From Pantoea sp. Ep11b (GTDB lineage: Bacteria; Pseudomonadota; Gammaproteobacteria; Enterobacterales; Enterobacteriaceae): a stretch of 64,000 bases of DNA. The translations under genes were made by a program, and so were the position numbers. The notes under the pieces are model-generated. The model saw only the letters and a program-made list of their open reading frames with translations. It did no database searches and had not been told where the DNA came from. Below are positions 1 through 8,581 of the stretch, piece by piece; position 1 is the first letter of the stretch; each line of letters starts with the position of its first letter. The stretch covers positions 1,240,001 through 1,304,000 of the forward strand of contig NZ_CP160631.1 in the NCBI RefSeq assembly GCF_040783975.1, in the 5' to 3' direction.

Positions 1-939
1 GCGGGATTCTGGCAGCAGAAGGCGCTGGAGACCCGCGACGACAGCGAGGCGGGCAACCACTGGCTGCATGCGGCGCATCTCTACAGCGTCGCCGCCTATC
101 CCTATATCAAAGGGGATGAGCTGGCCGATCAGGCGCAGACCCTGGCGAATCGCGCCTATGAAGAGGCGACGCAGCGGCTGCCCGGCGAACTGAAAATCCT
201 CACCTTCGCCATCCCGAACGGCAGCCCGGTCAGCGGCTTTCTGCACATGCCGCCGGGTGTGGACGCCCCTTATCCCACCGTGCTGTTCTGCGGCGCGCTC
301 GACTCCCTGCAGAGCGATCACTATCGTCTTTTCCACGACTATCTTGCCCCGCGCGGCATCGCGATGCTGACCATCGATATGCCGTCGGTCGGTAACTCGG
401 TGAAATGGACGCTGAATCAGGACACCAGCTTCCTCCATCAGCAGGTTCTGCGCGATCTGGCAAACGTACCGTGGATCGATCATCAGCGGGTGGCGGCGTT
501 TGGCTACCGCTTCGGGGCCAACGTGGCCGTGCGACTGGCCTATCTGGAGTCGCAGCGGCTGCGCGGTGTCGCCTGTCTGGGGCCAATCGTCAACGCTCTG
601 CTGACCCAGAGAGCGTTGCAGGATGCGATCCCGAATATGTATATGGATATGCTGGCCAGCCGGCTGGGCATGGCCACCGCCTCCGACAGCGCGCTGCGCA
701 CCGAACTGAATCGCTACTCACTTAAAACCCAGGGGTTACTGGGCCGCCGCACGCCGACGCCGATGCTGTCGGGCTACTGGCAGAACGATCTCTTCAGCCC
801 GGAAGAGGAGAGCAGGCTGATTGCGAACTCCTCGTCAGACGGCAAAGCGCTGCTGATCCCGGTTAAGCCGATGATAGCCAGTTTCGACAGGGCGCTGAAT
901 GAAATTTGCGACTGGCTGGAGAAGCGTCTAAAAAGGTAA
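1..939 (+). CDS. frsA: FrsA, fermentation-respiration switch esterase (5' end outside window)
   Basis: The reading frame is open from the first base, so the N-terminus lies upstream; 312 residues are visible against about 414 for E. coli FrsA. The protein is an alpha/beta-hydrolase-fold esterase reported to bind EIIA-Glc and shift metabolism towards fermentation. The visible part contains the core of the fold ([17 protein letters not shown], then [17 protein letters not shown], which replaces a standard GxSxG nucleophile elbow) and the usual C-terminal end. An internal ATG at 247 is not the start because homology continues upstream of it. The following crl is the same neighbour as in E. coli, which supports the call. 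No terminator is evident before crl. Confidence 0.93.
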   Translation, partial: AGFWQQKALETRDDSEAGNHWLHAAHLYSVAAYPYIKGDELADQAQTLANRAYEEATQRLPGELKILTFAIPNGSPVSGFLHMPPGVDAPYPTVLFCGALDSLQSDHYRLFHDYLAPRGIAMLTIDMPSVGNSVKWTLNQDTSFLHQQVLRDLANVPWIDHQRVAAFGYRFGANVAVRLAYLESQRLRGVACLGPIVNALLTQRALQDAIPNMYMDMLASRLGMATASDSALRTELNRYSLKTQGLLGRRTPTPMLSGYWQNDLFSPEEESRLIANSSSDGKALLIPVKPMIASFDRALNEICDWLEKRLKR

Positions 940-1069
940 CTGGCAAAATTCACACTGTTTGCTACAACTAGTAGCGAAATTGTTCCGGGGTGTCTGTCTT
1001 ACGCCAGGGTGTGAGCAGAGTGCCAGGAAAAACAGGGCTGTATAGCGGTCAAACCTACGGAGAATCAGC

Positions 1070-1471
1070 ATGACGTTACCAAGTGGTCACCCCCGCAGTC
1101 GCCTGCTTAAGCGCTTTACGGAGCTGGGGCCCTATATTCGCGAGGGAAAATGTGGCGAAACCCGGTTCTTCTTTGACTGCCTGGCTGCCTGCGTCAATGT
1201 GAAACCGGCACCGGAGCTGCGTGAATTCTGGGGCTGGTGGATGGAGCTGGAAGCGCAGGCTGACCACTTTACCTATGTCTACCATATCGGTCTGTTCGAT
1301 AAAGAGGGCGACTGGTCGGTAGCCACAATCAAAGGCAAAGAGAACACGGCGCGCGTGGAAGAGACGTTACGGAATTTCCACACCCGCCTGAAAGCGATGC
1401 TGAAGGAGCAGGAACTGGACCTTATTCCGGCCAGCGACTTCGATGAGAAACCGGTGAAGCTGAGCGCCTGA
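1070..1471 (+). CDS. crl: Sigma factor-binding protein Crl
   Basis: Crl binds sigma-S and promotes its assembly with core RNA polymerase, boosting the general stress regulon (curli and stationary-phase genes). The product is 133 residues, the length of E. coli Crl, and carries the family signatures [16 protein letters not shown] and [12 protein letters not shown]. The start ATG has GGAG nine to ten bases upstream. It sits between frsA and phoE as in E. coli and ends just before a strong hairpin terminator. Together with iraP at 35.6 kb, the window holds two sigma-S modulators. Confidence 0.96.
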   Translation: MTLPSGHPRSRLLKRFTELGPYIREGKCGETRFFFDCLAACVNVKPAPELREFWGWWMELEAQADHFTYVYHIGLFDKEGDWSVATIKGKENTARVEETLRNFHTRLKAMLKEQELDLIPASDFDEKPVKLSA

Positions 1472-1490
1472 TTAGGGTTCAGCATAAAAA

Positions 1491-1519
1491 GGGCGAGTTA
1501 AAAAACTCGCCCTTTTTTT
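1491..1519 (+). terminator. Rho-independent terminator after crl
   Basis: A 9-bp perfect stem (GGGCGAGTT/AACTCGCCC) with a short A-rich loop is followed by seven T. It is preceded by an A-run, so it may also act on the convergent phoE transcript. Confidence 0.9.
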
Positions 1520-1561
1520 ATGGCTGTTCTGGCGCGCCTGCCCGCAGGCAGGCCTCTGCAA

Positions 1562-2674
1562 TCAGAACTGGTAGGTCACACCCATCGCCACCACGTCGTC
1601 GTTGTTGAGTGACAGCGCGTTATCATCATCCAGCTGGTTGATTTTGTAATCCACGAAGGCGGACATGTTTTTGTTGAAGTAGTAGGTCGCGCCCACGTCG
1701 ATATATTTCACCAGATCCGCATCGCCGATACCGTTTTCAATATCTTTGCCTTTGGTCTGCACATAACCGACAGAAGGACGCAGGCCGAAATCAAACTGAT
1801 ACTGCGCCACCAGTTCGATGTTCTGCGCTTTGTTGGCTGCGCCCGCGACGGCAGCGCCGGTGTTGCGGTTGGTGCCGCTGATAGGCGTCATGTTGCGGGT
1901 GTCGGTGTAGATCGCGGCCAGGTAAACGCTGTTGGCATCATACTTCACGCCTGCACCCCATGAATCCGCACGGTCACCACGGCCATAGGCGCGCGCCTGC
2001 TGCTGGGTGGTGCGATCAGAGGAGGTGATGGCACTCATCAGGCTCACGCCGGAATCGCCCAGCGCATAGCCCAGAGAGGCGCCGTAGCCGTCGCCGTTCT
2101 GACGGTTGATGTCAGTACGGCTGTTGGCGCTGCTGGCGTCGTTTTTGCCCTGATACTGCAGCGCAAATTTCAGCCCATCCACCAGGCCAAAGAAGTTGTT
2201 GTTACGGTAGGTCGCCACGCCGGTTGCGCGCTGCGTCATGAAGTTATCGGAGCGGGCCGTGCCGTCGCCGCCAAACTCAGGGAAGACGTCGGTCCAGGAT
2301 TCCACGTCATACAGCACACCATAGTTGCGGCCATAATCCACCGAACCATACTGCGAGAACTTCAGACCGGCAAAGCCAAGGCGGGTTTTGTTGCCGTTGT
2401 TCGCATCGCTGCCTTCGGAGTTGTTAACGTTATACTGATATTCCCACTGACCATAACCGGTCATCAGGTCGTTAATCTGCGTCTGACCCTTGAAGCCGAT
2501 ACGGGTATAGGACTTGTCACCGTTTGCGCTGGCATTATCGCTGATGTAGTGCTCTGCCTTGACCTTGCCGTATAAGTCCAGCTTATTGCCGTCTTTGTTA
2601 TAGATTTCGGCAGCCTGCGCGGCAGAAGCCAGCGTCAGTGAGGAGAGGATCAGGGCCAGTGTGCTTTTCTTCAT
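1562..2674 (-). CDS. phoE: Outer-membrane trimeric porin, PhoE type
   Basis: A general-diffusion porin of the OmpC/OmpF/PhoE family, 370 residues. It has a 21-residue signal peptide ending ASAAQA before [16 protein letters not shown], the constriction-loop signature DVFPEFGGD, and the terminal phenylalanine of a beta-barrel (VTYQF). PhoE in E. coli is anion-selective and induced by phosphate starvation through PhoB. Sequence alone does not separate PhoE from OmpC/OmpF paralogues, but its position between crl and proB is the phoE position. A partial Pho box lies upstream at 2750-2767, and phoBR is encoded later in the window. Confidence 0.88.
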   Translation of the reverse strand: MKKSTLALILSSLTLASAAQAAEIYNKDGNKLDLYGKVKAEHYISDNASANGDKSYTRIGFKGQTQINDLMTGYGQWEYQYNVNNSEGSDANNGNKTRLGFAGLKFSQYGSVDYGRNYGVLYDVESWTDVFPEFGGDGTARSDNFMTQRATGVATYRNNNFFGLVDGLKFALQYQGKNDASSANSRTDINRQNGDGYGASLGYALGDSGVSLMSAITSSDRTTQQQARAYGRGDRADSWGAGVKYDANSVYLAAIYTDTRNMTPISGTNRNTGAAVAGAANKAQNIELVAQYQFDFGLRPSVGYVQTKGKDIENGIGDADLVKYIDVGATYYFNKNMSAFVDYKINQLDDDNALSLNNDDVVAMGVTYQF

Positions 2675-2749
2675 TTGCTATCAATCCCAATGTGAACGCC
2701 GTAAAAAAATGAAAGTTTTTGTAAAGCACCGACTTTTTACCCGTCACTG

Positions 2750-2767
2750 ATGAACTTTTTATGACAC
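2750..2767 (-). promoter_or_regulatory. Candidate Pho box upstream of phoE
   Basis: Read on the minus strand, GTGTCAT-AAAA-AGTTCAT gives two 7-mers at the 11-bp spacing of PhoB direct repeats. The first matches CTGTCAT at 6 of 7 positions, the second only over its last four bases. An A-rich -10-like element follows. The call leans on gene identity as much as on the match. Confidence 0.4.
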
Positions 2768-2912
2768 TTTTCCTGATTTCTTGTTAATGCTGAACTTTTG
2801 GTCTACCGCCTTGTTCGCGTAATTTCGTGCTTTTCCCCCGCTGGCTGTTGGCATCCGTATCGACTCCTGTTAAAACGTCCTTTCGTAAAAATTTTTCACT
2901 ACGGCAGGAAAT

Positions 2913-4016
2913 ATGAGTGGCAGTCAGACCCTCGTGGTCAAGTTGGGTACCAGCGTTCTTACCGGCGGCTCCCGCCGGTTAAATCGGGCGCACATGGTGG
3001 AACTGGTTCGTCAGTGTGCGCAGCAGCACGCCGCAGGCCACCGCATTGTGATCGTCACCTCTGGCGCGATGGCCGCCGGACGCGAACATCTGGGCTACCC
3101 CGAACTGCCACCGACCATCGCCTCAAAGCAGCTGCTGGCTGCGGTGGGGCAGAGCCGTCTCATTCAGCTGTGGGAACAGCTGTTTTCCATTTACGGCATC
3201 CATATTGGTCAGATGCTGCTGACCCGCGCCGACATGGAAGATCGCGAACGTTTCCTGAATGCCCGCGACACGCTGCGTGCGCTGCTGGATAACCACATTG
3301 TGCCGGTCATCAATGAGAATGACGCCGTCGCTACGGCGGAGATCAAAGTCGGCGACAACGACAACCTTTCCGCGCTGGCCGCGATGCTGGGCGGAGCCGA
3401 CAAGCTGCTGCTGCTGACCGATCAGCAGGGGCTGTTTACCGCCGATCCGCGCAATAATCCCGACGCGGAGCTGATCAGCGACGTCCATATTATCGATGAT
3501 GCGCTGCGCGCTCTGGCGGGTGACAGCGTCTCCGGGCTGGGGACCGGCGGCATGTCCACCAAGCTTCAGGCGGCCGATGTCGCCTGCCGTGCGGGTATCG
3601 ATGTGATCATCGCCTCCGGCAGCCGCAGCGGCGTGATCAGCGATGTGATCGACGGCAAACCGGTCGGCACACGCTTTCACGCGCAGCAGTCGCCGCTGGA
3701 GAATCGCAAGCGCTGGATCTTTGGTGCGCCACCGGCCGGTGAACTCACCGTCGATGACGGGGCGCTGGCGGCCATTATCGAACGCGGCAGCTCGCTGCTG
3801 CCCAAGGGCATCCGCGCTATCCAGGGAAACTTCTCGCGCGGTGAGGTGATCCGTATCCGTAGCCTGCAGGGGCGCGATATCGCCCATGGCGTGTCGCGCT
3901 ACAACAGCGACGCTATGCGGATGATCGCCGGTCACCACAGCCAGCAGATCAGTGAAATCCTGGGATATGAATATGGCCCGGTGGCGGTTCACCGCGACGA
4001 TATGATCGTCAGTTAA
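2913..4016 (+). CDS. proB: Glutamate 5-kinase ProB
   Basis: First enzyme of proline biosynthesis: ATP-dependent phosphorylation of glutamate to gamma-glutamyl phosphate, feedback-inhibited by proline. The 367 residues match E. coli. The amino-acid-kinase domain starts [12 protein letters not shown] and contains the nucleotide-binding segment [23 protein letters not shown] split over its loop. A PUA domain occupies roughly residues 275-355. The start ATG follows GGCAGGAAAT. It is followed after 10 bp by proA, with AAGGAG between, so the two form the proBA operon. A second, out-of-frame open stretch from 2798 is a shadow. Confidence 0.97.
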   Translation: MSGSQTLVVKLGTSVLTGGSRRLNRAHMVELVRQCAQQHAAGHRIVIVTSGAMAAGREHLGYPELPPTIASKQLLAAVGQSRLIQLWEQLFSIYGIHIGQMLLTRADMEDRERFLNARDTLRALLDNHIVPVINENDAVATAEIKVGDNDNLSALAAMLGGADKLLLLTDQQGLFTADPRNNPDAELISDVHIIDDALRALAGDSVSGLGTGGMSTKLQAADVACRAGIDVIIASGSRSGVISDVIDGKPVGTRFHAQQSPLENRKRWIFGAPPAGELTVDDGALAAIIERGSSLLPKGIRAIQGNFSRGEVIRIRSLQGRDIAHGVSRYNSDAMRMIAGHHSQQISEILGYEYGPVAVHRDDMIVS

Positions 4017-4026
4017 GGAGCGGATA

Positions 4027-5280
4027 ATGCTTGAAGAGATGGGAAAAGCGGCACGCGCCGCAGCTTACACCGTGGCCGATCTGTCAGCGGCCGAAAAGAA
4101 TCAGGTGCTGATGACGATTGCCGACCGCCTGGAGGCGGAGAGCGCCGATATTCTGGCGGCCAATGAGCTGGATTTAGCCGATGCGCGTCAGAACGGCATG
4201 AGTGCCGCGCTGCTGGATCGGCTGACGCTCAACCCGCAGCGGCTCAGCAGCATCGCCAGCGATGTCCGTCAGGTCTGCCAGCTGGCCGATCCGGTCGGCC
4301 AGTTAATGGATGGTGGCCTGCTCGACAGCGGGCTGCGGATTGAACGCCGTCGTGTGCCGCTGGGCGTGATCGCGGTGATTTACGAGGCGCGCCCCAACGT
4401 CACGATCGATGTCGCCAGCCTCTGCCTGAAAACCGGCAATGCCGCCATTCTGCGCGGCGGAAAAGAGACCTGGCGCACCAATGCGGCCACGGTGCGCGTC
4501 ATCCAGAATGCACTGCAGCAGCACGGTTTGCCGACGGCCATTATCCAGGCGATTGAAAACCCCGACCGCGAGCTGGTGAATCAGCTGCTGAAGCTGGATC
4601 GCTACGTCGATATGCTGATTCCGCGCGGCGGAGCCGGTCTGCACAAACTGTGCCGGGAAAATTCGACCATTCCGGTGATCACCGGCGGCATCGGCGTCTG
4701 TCACATCTATATCGATGAGACGATGGAGATCGAACCGGCACTTGATCTGATCGTCAACGCCAAAAAACAGCGTCCCAGCGCCTGTAACTCCCTGGAGACG
4801 CTGCTGGTGGATCAGGCGATGGCCGATCGTTTCCTGCCCGCCTTCAGCGCGCGTATGGCGCAGGAAGGGATCGCGCTGCACGCCGACAGCAATGTGCTGG
4901 CGCAGCTGCAGCAGGGGCCAGCCACGGTCACGCAGGTGACTCCTGAACAGTACAACGATGAGTGGCTGTCGCTGGATCTTAACGTCCGACTGGTGGCGGA
5001 TATGGATGAGGCGATCGAGCATATTCGCACCCACGGCACGCAGCACTCTGATGCCATTCTGACCCGCAACACCCGCAACGCCGCGCGCTTTGTGCGGCAG
5101 GTCGACTCATCGGCAGTCTATGTGAACGCCAGCACCCGCTTTACCGACGGCGGGCAGTTTGGACTGGGCGCAGAAGTGGCGGTCAGCACACAGAAGCTGC
5201 ATGCCCGCGGGCCGATGGGGTTAGAGGCGCTGACCACCTATAAATGGATAGCCTGGGGCGACGACACGCTCCGATCCTGA
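4027..5280 (+). CDS. proA: Gamma-glutamyl phosphate reductase ProA
   Basis: Second proline enzyme: NADPH-dependent reduction of gamma-glutamyl phosphate to glutamate-5-semialdehyde, probably channelled from ProB. The product is 417 residues, as in E. coli. It belongs to the aldehyde dehydrogenase superfamily, with the catalytic cysteine in [11 protein letters not shown] (about residue 253) and the C-terminal family signature [24 protein letters not shown]. Translation starts from ATG with AAGGAG seven to eight bases upstream. A strong terminator closes the operon. In E. coli a tRNA-Thr (thrW) follows here; none was found. Confidence 0.97.
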   Translation: MLEEMGKAARAAAYTVADLSAAEKNQVLMTIADRLEAESADILAANELDLADARQNGMSAALLDRLTLNPQRLSSIASDVRQVCQLADPVGQLMDGGLLDSGLRIERRRVPLGVIAVIYEARPNVTIDVASLCLKTGNAAILRGGKETWRTNAATVRVIQNALQQHGLPTAIIQAIENPDRELVNQLLKLDRYVDMLIPRGGAGLHKLCRENSTIPVITGGIGVCHIYIDETMEIEPALDLIVNAKKQRPSACNSLETLLVDQAMADRFLPAFSARMAQEGIALHADSNVLAQLQQGPATVTQVTPEQYNDEWLSLDLNVRLVADMDEAIEHIRTHGTQHSDAILTRNTRNAARFVRQVDSSAVYVNASTRFTDGGQFGLGAEVAVSTQKLHARGPMGLEALTTYKWIAWGDDTLRS

Positions 5281-5300
5281 CCACACTAATTTTTAACAAA

Positions 5301-5332
5301 ACGGGAGTCTTTCACAGACTCCCGTTTTTTTT
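5301..5332 (+). terminator. Rho-independent terminator of proBA
   Basis: ACGGGAGTCT and AGACTCCCGT form a 10-bp perfect stem around a 5-nt loop, followed by eight T. Confidence 0.93.
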
Positions 5333-5640
5333 AGCGCATTTTTTCGGGCCAGTGAAAGATAGAGTTTTTTGTGAATCAGATCTCTTTTCGCGCTGGCTTT
5401 GTCACCGCTGTCCGCTATGCTGGCTGAATTTTACGCAATTTTTTACGGAACATTCCTGAAAGCCCAGGCTCTATGCGGCCTGAGGCAATATTTTTTGTTC
5501 AGCGGCAGGCTGAAGCGGATAATGATAATCAGAAATGCTTGATAAAGCGGTTAGGTAGTAAATGAGCGGTAATATAAAATGAACTGGTAGCAATAATGAA
5601 AATAACATCCAGTATCTCTTCTATGGCTGATTATTAACTA
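5333..5640. other. Intergenic region at the left edge of the phage-derived island
   Basis: About 310 bp without a supported gene, and AT-rich towards the repressor start. An AGCGGTAA motif at 5565-5572 recurs at 6440-6447 on the other side of the repressor gene, making both candidate operators. No tRNA, integrase attachment site or direct repeat marking an insertion boundary was recognised. Confidence 0.4.
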
Positions 5641-6372
5641 ATGGTTAAAAAAGAAAGTACAAGACAGGCTTTCACTGCCAGGCTGATAGCGGCCTGTGAG
5701 AGTGCCGGCATTGTCGGACATGGACGAAACAAACAGGTTGCCAGGGCCCTGCAGCAGCAAGGCTGTAAGATTTCAACGCCAGGAGTGTGGAAGTGGTTTA
5801 ATGCGCAGTCCGTCCCCGATGGCGGTAATCTGCTGGCGCTCAGTCAGCTGCTGGGCGTCAGGGTAGAGTGGCTGCAATACGGAATGGAGCAGCCCGCAGA
5901 ACCGGTCACGCTGAACACCTTCACTGCCCACAAAAGTGTGTATCGGGTCGACAGTCTCGACATCGGGCAGCGCAGCGCGGCGGGCTTGCCCGCGCGCGAT
6001 GAGTTTGTAGAGACCATCCAGGCCATTGAGTATGGTCTGGATGAGGCGCGGGTGCTGTTTAATGGCCGTCCGGCAGAGAACATCCGGCTTATCGCTATCA
6101 ACAGCGACTCAATGGCGGACACCTTTGCGCCACGCGATCAGCTGTTTGTGGACATCAGCGTGCGGATGTTCGACGGCGACGGCATCTATATCTTTACGCT
6201 TGACGAGCAGCTCTACCTCAAACGCTTACAGCTGCAGCATAAGAAAATTGCTGTAATTTCAGATAATAAACGTTATGAAACCTGGTATCTGAATCATGAG
6301 GATGTCACCAGCCTGAAGGTGCTGGCGAAAGTGATCATGAGCCAGGCACGTCACTATCAAATCCTCGGCTAA
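5641..6372 (+). CDS. Phage-type repressor with S24 (LexA/CI-like) peptidase domain
   Basis: A 243-residue transcriptional repressor of the phage CI/C2 type. Residues about 8-80 form the DNA-binding domain (GRNKQVARALQQQGCKISTPGVWKWFN split across a helix-turn-helix). Residues about 100-243 form the S24 peptidase domain. A candidate scissile Ala114-Gly115 sits in SAAGLPARDEF. The nucleophile is Ser157 (INSDSMAD) and the general base Lys194 (LYLKRL); their 37-residue spacing equals that of LexA Ser119/Lys156. All parts for RecA-stimulated self-cleavage therefore appear present, so the genes downstream may be SOS-inducible. The start ATG has only a weak Shine-Dalgarno. It precedes a lysis cassette in the same direction, with no cro-like gene in between. 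Confidence 0.87.
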   Translation: MVKKESTRQAFTARLIAACESAGIVGHGRNKQVARALQQQGCKISTPGVWKWFNAQSVPDGGNLLALSQLLGVRVEWLQYGMEQPAEPVTLNTFTAHKSVYRVDSLDIGQRSAAGLPARDEFVETIQAIEYGLDEARVLFNGRPAENIRLIAINSDSMADTFAPRDQLFVDISVRMFDGDGIYIFTLDEQLYLKRLQLQHKKIAVISDNKRYETWYLNHEDVTSLKVLAKVIMSQARHYQILG

Positions 6373-6792
6373 GCCCGTTTTTGTCGCTTTCCTCGGGGGG
6401 CTGCAAAAAAATAATCGGCTTAAATTCATAAATTTAACCAGCGGTAAATAAAAAATTAACCAACAGTGTTTGATAATGCATAAGAACCTGTTAATAATTT
6501 GAACATGGACGAACGAAGCAGTTCTTTCAGGGATGAGCCGCTCTTAAACAATTGAGGCGCTGCACAAGCGCGAATCATACCACCCAAAAGTCAGTGAACT
6601 TTGGGATGGGGTGGATGCGCAAAATGCAGCGTCGTCAGATGCCGTTATTTCCCTTCGCTTACTTTCCACCTGGCTGCTTACGCAGCCGGGCGGCAGGCGT
6701 GCGATCGCAATAAACGACATTCGGGCCCGTTCGGATCACCGAAAGCTCGCGCCTGCCACCCCATCGCCAAAGACTCATTCACAGGAGGAGTT
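6373..6792. other. Repressor-lysis intergenic region
   Basis: About 420 bp. The first 130 bp are AT-rich and carry a second AGCGGTAA motif (6440-6447), so promoter and operator elements are likely here. Further on the sequence turns GC-rich with local dyads but no recognisable gene. The frame of the next gene stays open upstream to about 6601, but its strong ribosome-binding site places the start at 6793. Confidence 0.35.
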
Positions 6793-7071
6793 ATGGCGAT
6801 AATTCACTATGGCAAAAGCGTTTTTGTGGGCAACGCACGTACTCGCCGCCATCGGCGGCGCCAACCCCTCAGCAGCCTGAAACAGAGCATCGATCAGGCG
6901 CTGAACTTCCCGACTGAAACACTACCCCTGCGACGTGCAGAGCAAATCTGCCAGCGTCAGGTTACTCCGCGTGTTGAACGCGCAATCACCGCTCCCCGTA
7001 TTACCAGTCAGGAAACACCCAGTTTCGACAACTGCTGCCTGCCGCACGTCCATCTCTACGCCGTGGGCTGA
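6793..7071 (+). CDS. Hypothetical basic protein in the lysis island
   Basis: A 92-residue product not recognised as any family. It is arginine-rich near the N-terminus (ARTRRHRRRQPLSSLKQSI) and has two adjacent cysteines near the C-terminus (FDNCCLPH). The start is chosen for its near-ideal AGGAGGAG six to eight bases upstream of ATG. It lies between the repressor and the endolysin, where lambdoid phages place a late antiterminator or regulator, and its basic character would fit nucleic-acid binding; both points are inference only. Confidence 0.55.
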   Translation: MAIIHYGKSVFVGNARTRRHRRRQPLSSLKQSIDQALNFPTETLPLRRAEQICQRQVTPRVERAITAPRITSQETPSFDNCCLPHVHLYAVG

Positions 7072-7275
7072 CAGGCAGAGAAAAGGGCGGTTTCCGTTCC
7101 GATCAAAGCTCCGCGAACTCCAGCTCCGGCTGGACGCAATCTGCTGAAATACTGTTCAGTTTTGCTGGATGGTCAGCAGAGCATTCTGCTGCGCGGCGCA
7201 GGGTAATGATCAGCGTGCGTTATGTATTTCTTTTCACAGGGCTGTATGGAATTCACCCGTTATTGAGGAGTTGTT

Positions 7276-7743
7276 ATGAGCCAGATCATCGCAGTACTGA
7301 ATTTTGAAGAGGGATATGTGGACACGCCTTATCTCGACACGCTGGGCTTCCCCACCGTGGCGGGCGGTATCCGCATCGGACCGAAAGGCGCGTCGCTGAG
7401 TAACTACGTCTTTCGCGTGCCACGACGGGTCGGCGACGTCTGGAAGCAGTGCATTCTTGAAAACAAAATTCAGGAGATGCAGGGCAGGGAGCCGCTGCGT
7501 AACGCGCTGGCAAAGTGCAACGACGCCCGGACCGACGTCCTGCTCAGCATGGCTTACCAGCTTGGCGTTGAGGGGGTAATGCAGTTCAAAAACATGCTCA
7601 GCGCCATCGCCGCAGAGCAGTTTAATGAGGCGGCCGACGCGATGATGAACAGCCTCTGGGCGCGTCAGACGCCGGGCCGCGCCAGGCGTCACGCGGAGAT
7701 GATGCGCAGCGGAACCTATGCGGTTTACAGGGGGTTGCTATGA
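7276..7743 (+). CDS. Phage endolysin, GH24 (T4-type) lysozyme
   Basis: A 155-residue muramidase predicted to cut the glycan strands of peptidoglycan. The GH24 active-site pattern is visible near the N-terminus: Glu12-Gly13 (NFEEGY), Asp21 (PYLDTLGF) and Thr27 (PTVAGG), corresponding to T4 lysozyme Glu11, Asp20 and Thr26. The usual TVGIG turn reads TVAGG, a small deviation worth noting. There is no signal peptide or N-terminal anchor, so it needs the holin for access to the wall. The start ATG follows GAGGAG. Its stop overlaps the start of the holin gene (ATGA), indicating translational coupling. Confidence 0.88.
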   Translation: MSQIIAVLNFEEGYVDTPYLDTLGFPTVAGGIRIGPKGASLSNYVFRVPRRVGDVWKQCILENKIQEMQGREPLRNALAKCNDARTDVLLSMAYQLGVEGVMQFKNMLSAIAAEQFNEAADAMMNSLWARQTPGRARRHAEMMRSGTYAVYRGLL

Positions 7744-8087
7744 GATGGCTCATGTTCCTCGTCGCCGTATTAACGGCAATCATCATTCTGCTGCTGCTGC
7801 AGCGCTTCACCACCCTGCAGTTTGTCTCTCATGCCCGCCTCTTGTTTAAAACCTGGTCTGTCTGGCTGGCGTCACTCGGCTCGATGCTCAGCGCCTGGGC
7901 ACAGTCCTTTCCTGCCGCCGCCGTCGATGCCTGGAGCGTTCTGCCGGAAGATGTGAAAGCGATTCTGCCGCACAACTACCTGGGGCTGGTGGGCGCGTTC
8001 ATGGTGGCGATGGGGGTGATTGCCCAGTTTGTCCGGCAGAAAAATCTGCTTAACGCGAAGGATCAACCCGGAGGCGCGAAATCATGA
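7740..8087 (+). CDS. Putative holin
   Basis: A 115-residue membrane protein: one strongly hydrophobic helix at residues 4-20 (MFLVAVLTAIIILLLL), a second moderately hydrophobic stretch around 40-55, and a helix near 83-98 (LGLVGAFMVAMGVIAQF), with a charged C-terminal tail. That profile, its size and its place directly after the endolysin with ATGA overlap fit a holin, which forms inner-membrane lesions that release the endolysin. Holins are too diverse for a firm family call from sequence alone. It also overlaps the next gene by 4 bp. Confidence 0.75.
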   Translation: MRWLMFLVAVLTAIIILLLLQRFTTLQFVSHARLLFKTWSVWLASLGSMLSAWAQSFPAAAVDAWSVLPEDVKAILPHNYLGLVGAFMVAMGVIAQFVRQKNLLNAKDQPGGAKS

Positions 8088-8377
8088 CGCTGATTACTTC
8101 TCTGCTGGGCGGCAGCTGGCACTGGCTTGCGGCGCTGGCTGGCATCGTCGCGGCGCTGGGTGCCAGCTATTTCGGCGGCAAAAAAGTCGGAAAAGTGCAG
8201 CAAAAAGCACGATCTGACGTCGATAACGCGCGTCAGGAGGCGTCCCGCGTTACGGCGGTGGCACAACAGCAACAACAGCATCGCGAGGAGGCTAACCGTG
8301 TGGCGACCGACAATAACAGCCTTGATGACGCTGCTGCTCGCGACAAGCTGCAGCAGTCGAAATACCACAAACCCTGA
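8084..8377 (+). CDS. Inner-membrane spanin subunit (Rz-like)
   Basis: A 97-residue protein with one N-terminal transmembrane helix (about residues 11-30) followed by a polar, glutamine- and alanine-rich periplasmic segment predicted to form a coiled coil (residues about 40-85). This is the architecture of Rz i-spanins, which fuse inner and outer membranes in the last step of phage lysis. It overlaps the holin by 4 bp, and an out-of-frame lipoprotein gene is embedded at its 3' end, the classic nested Rz/Rz1 arrangement. Function is assigned from architecture and context. Confidence 0.78.
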   Translation: MTLITSLLGGSWHWLAALAGIVAALGASYFGGKKVGKVQQKARSDVDNARQEASRVTAVAQQQQQHREEANRVATDNNSLDDAAARDKLQQSKYHKP

Positions 8378-8534
8378 GCCAGTGGCGATCACCGACTCTG
8401 CCTGTGTGCTTTTTTCCCCTCTTTATACCTACGGCGATGATGCGCAAAAGATGGACATCCGGACGGTGCGCGCCATCAACACCCACAACGACATGTGGGA
8501 CACCCTTTGCGGCCATCCGGCCGCGGCAAAGTAG
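8298..8534 (+). CDS. Outer-membrane spanin lipoprotein (Rz1-like)
   Basis: Starts at GTG 8298, chosen because GAGGAGG lies about nine bases upstream and because it gives a proper lipoprotein signal (hydrophobic stretch then lipobox LATSC). It begins inside the i-spanin gene in another frame and continues 157 bp past it. The 78-residue precursor would be lipidated at Cys18. The mature part contains ACVLFSPLYTYGDDAQKMD and ends with two further cysteine-containing segments, resembling small Rz1-type proteins of enterobacterial prophages. It would pair with the preceding i-spanin. Confidence 0.75.
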   Translation: MWRPTITALMTLLLATSCSSRNTTNPEPVAITDSACVLFSPLYTYGDDAQKMDIRTVRAINTHNDMWDTLCGHPAAAK

Positions 8535-8581
8535 TGCGCTGATAACCGGCGCACTATCTCAATGATCCTGAGGAGGATTCT

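Noticed and set aside
5281..5640. tRNA-Thr (thrW) expected downstream of proA as in E. coli, possibly as an integration site for the phage-derived island
   Set aside because: No cloverleaf, T-loop consensus or CCA end could be found, and no attachment-site repeat.
6601..6792. Upstream extension of the basic protein in the lysis island, starting at 6601
   Set aside because: The ribosome-binding site AGGAGGAG immediately before 6793 fixes a better start, and the upstream residues look non-coding.
7072..7275. Possible LexA box upstream of the endolysin
   Set aside because: CTGT is present, but no partner ACAG at the required spacing was found.
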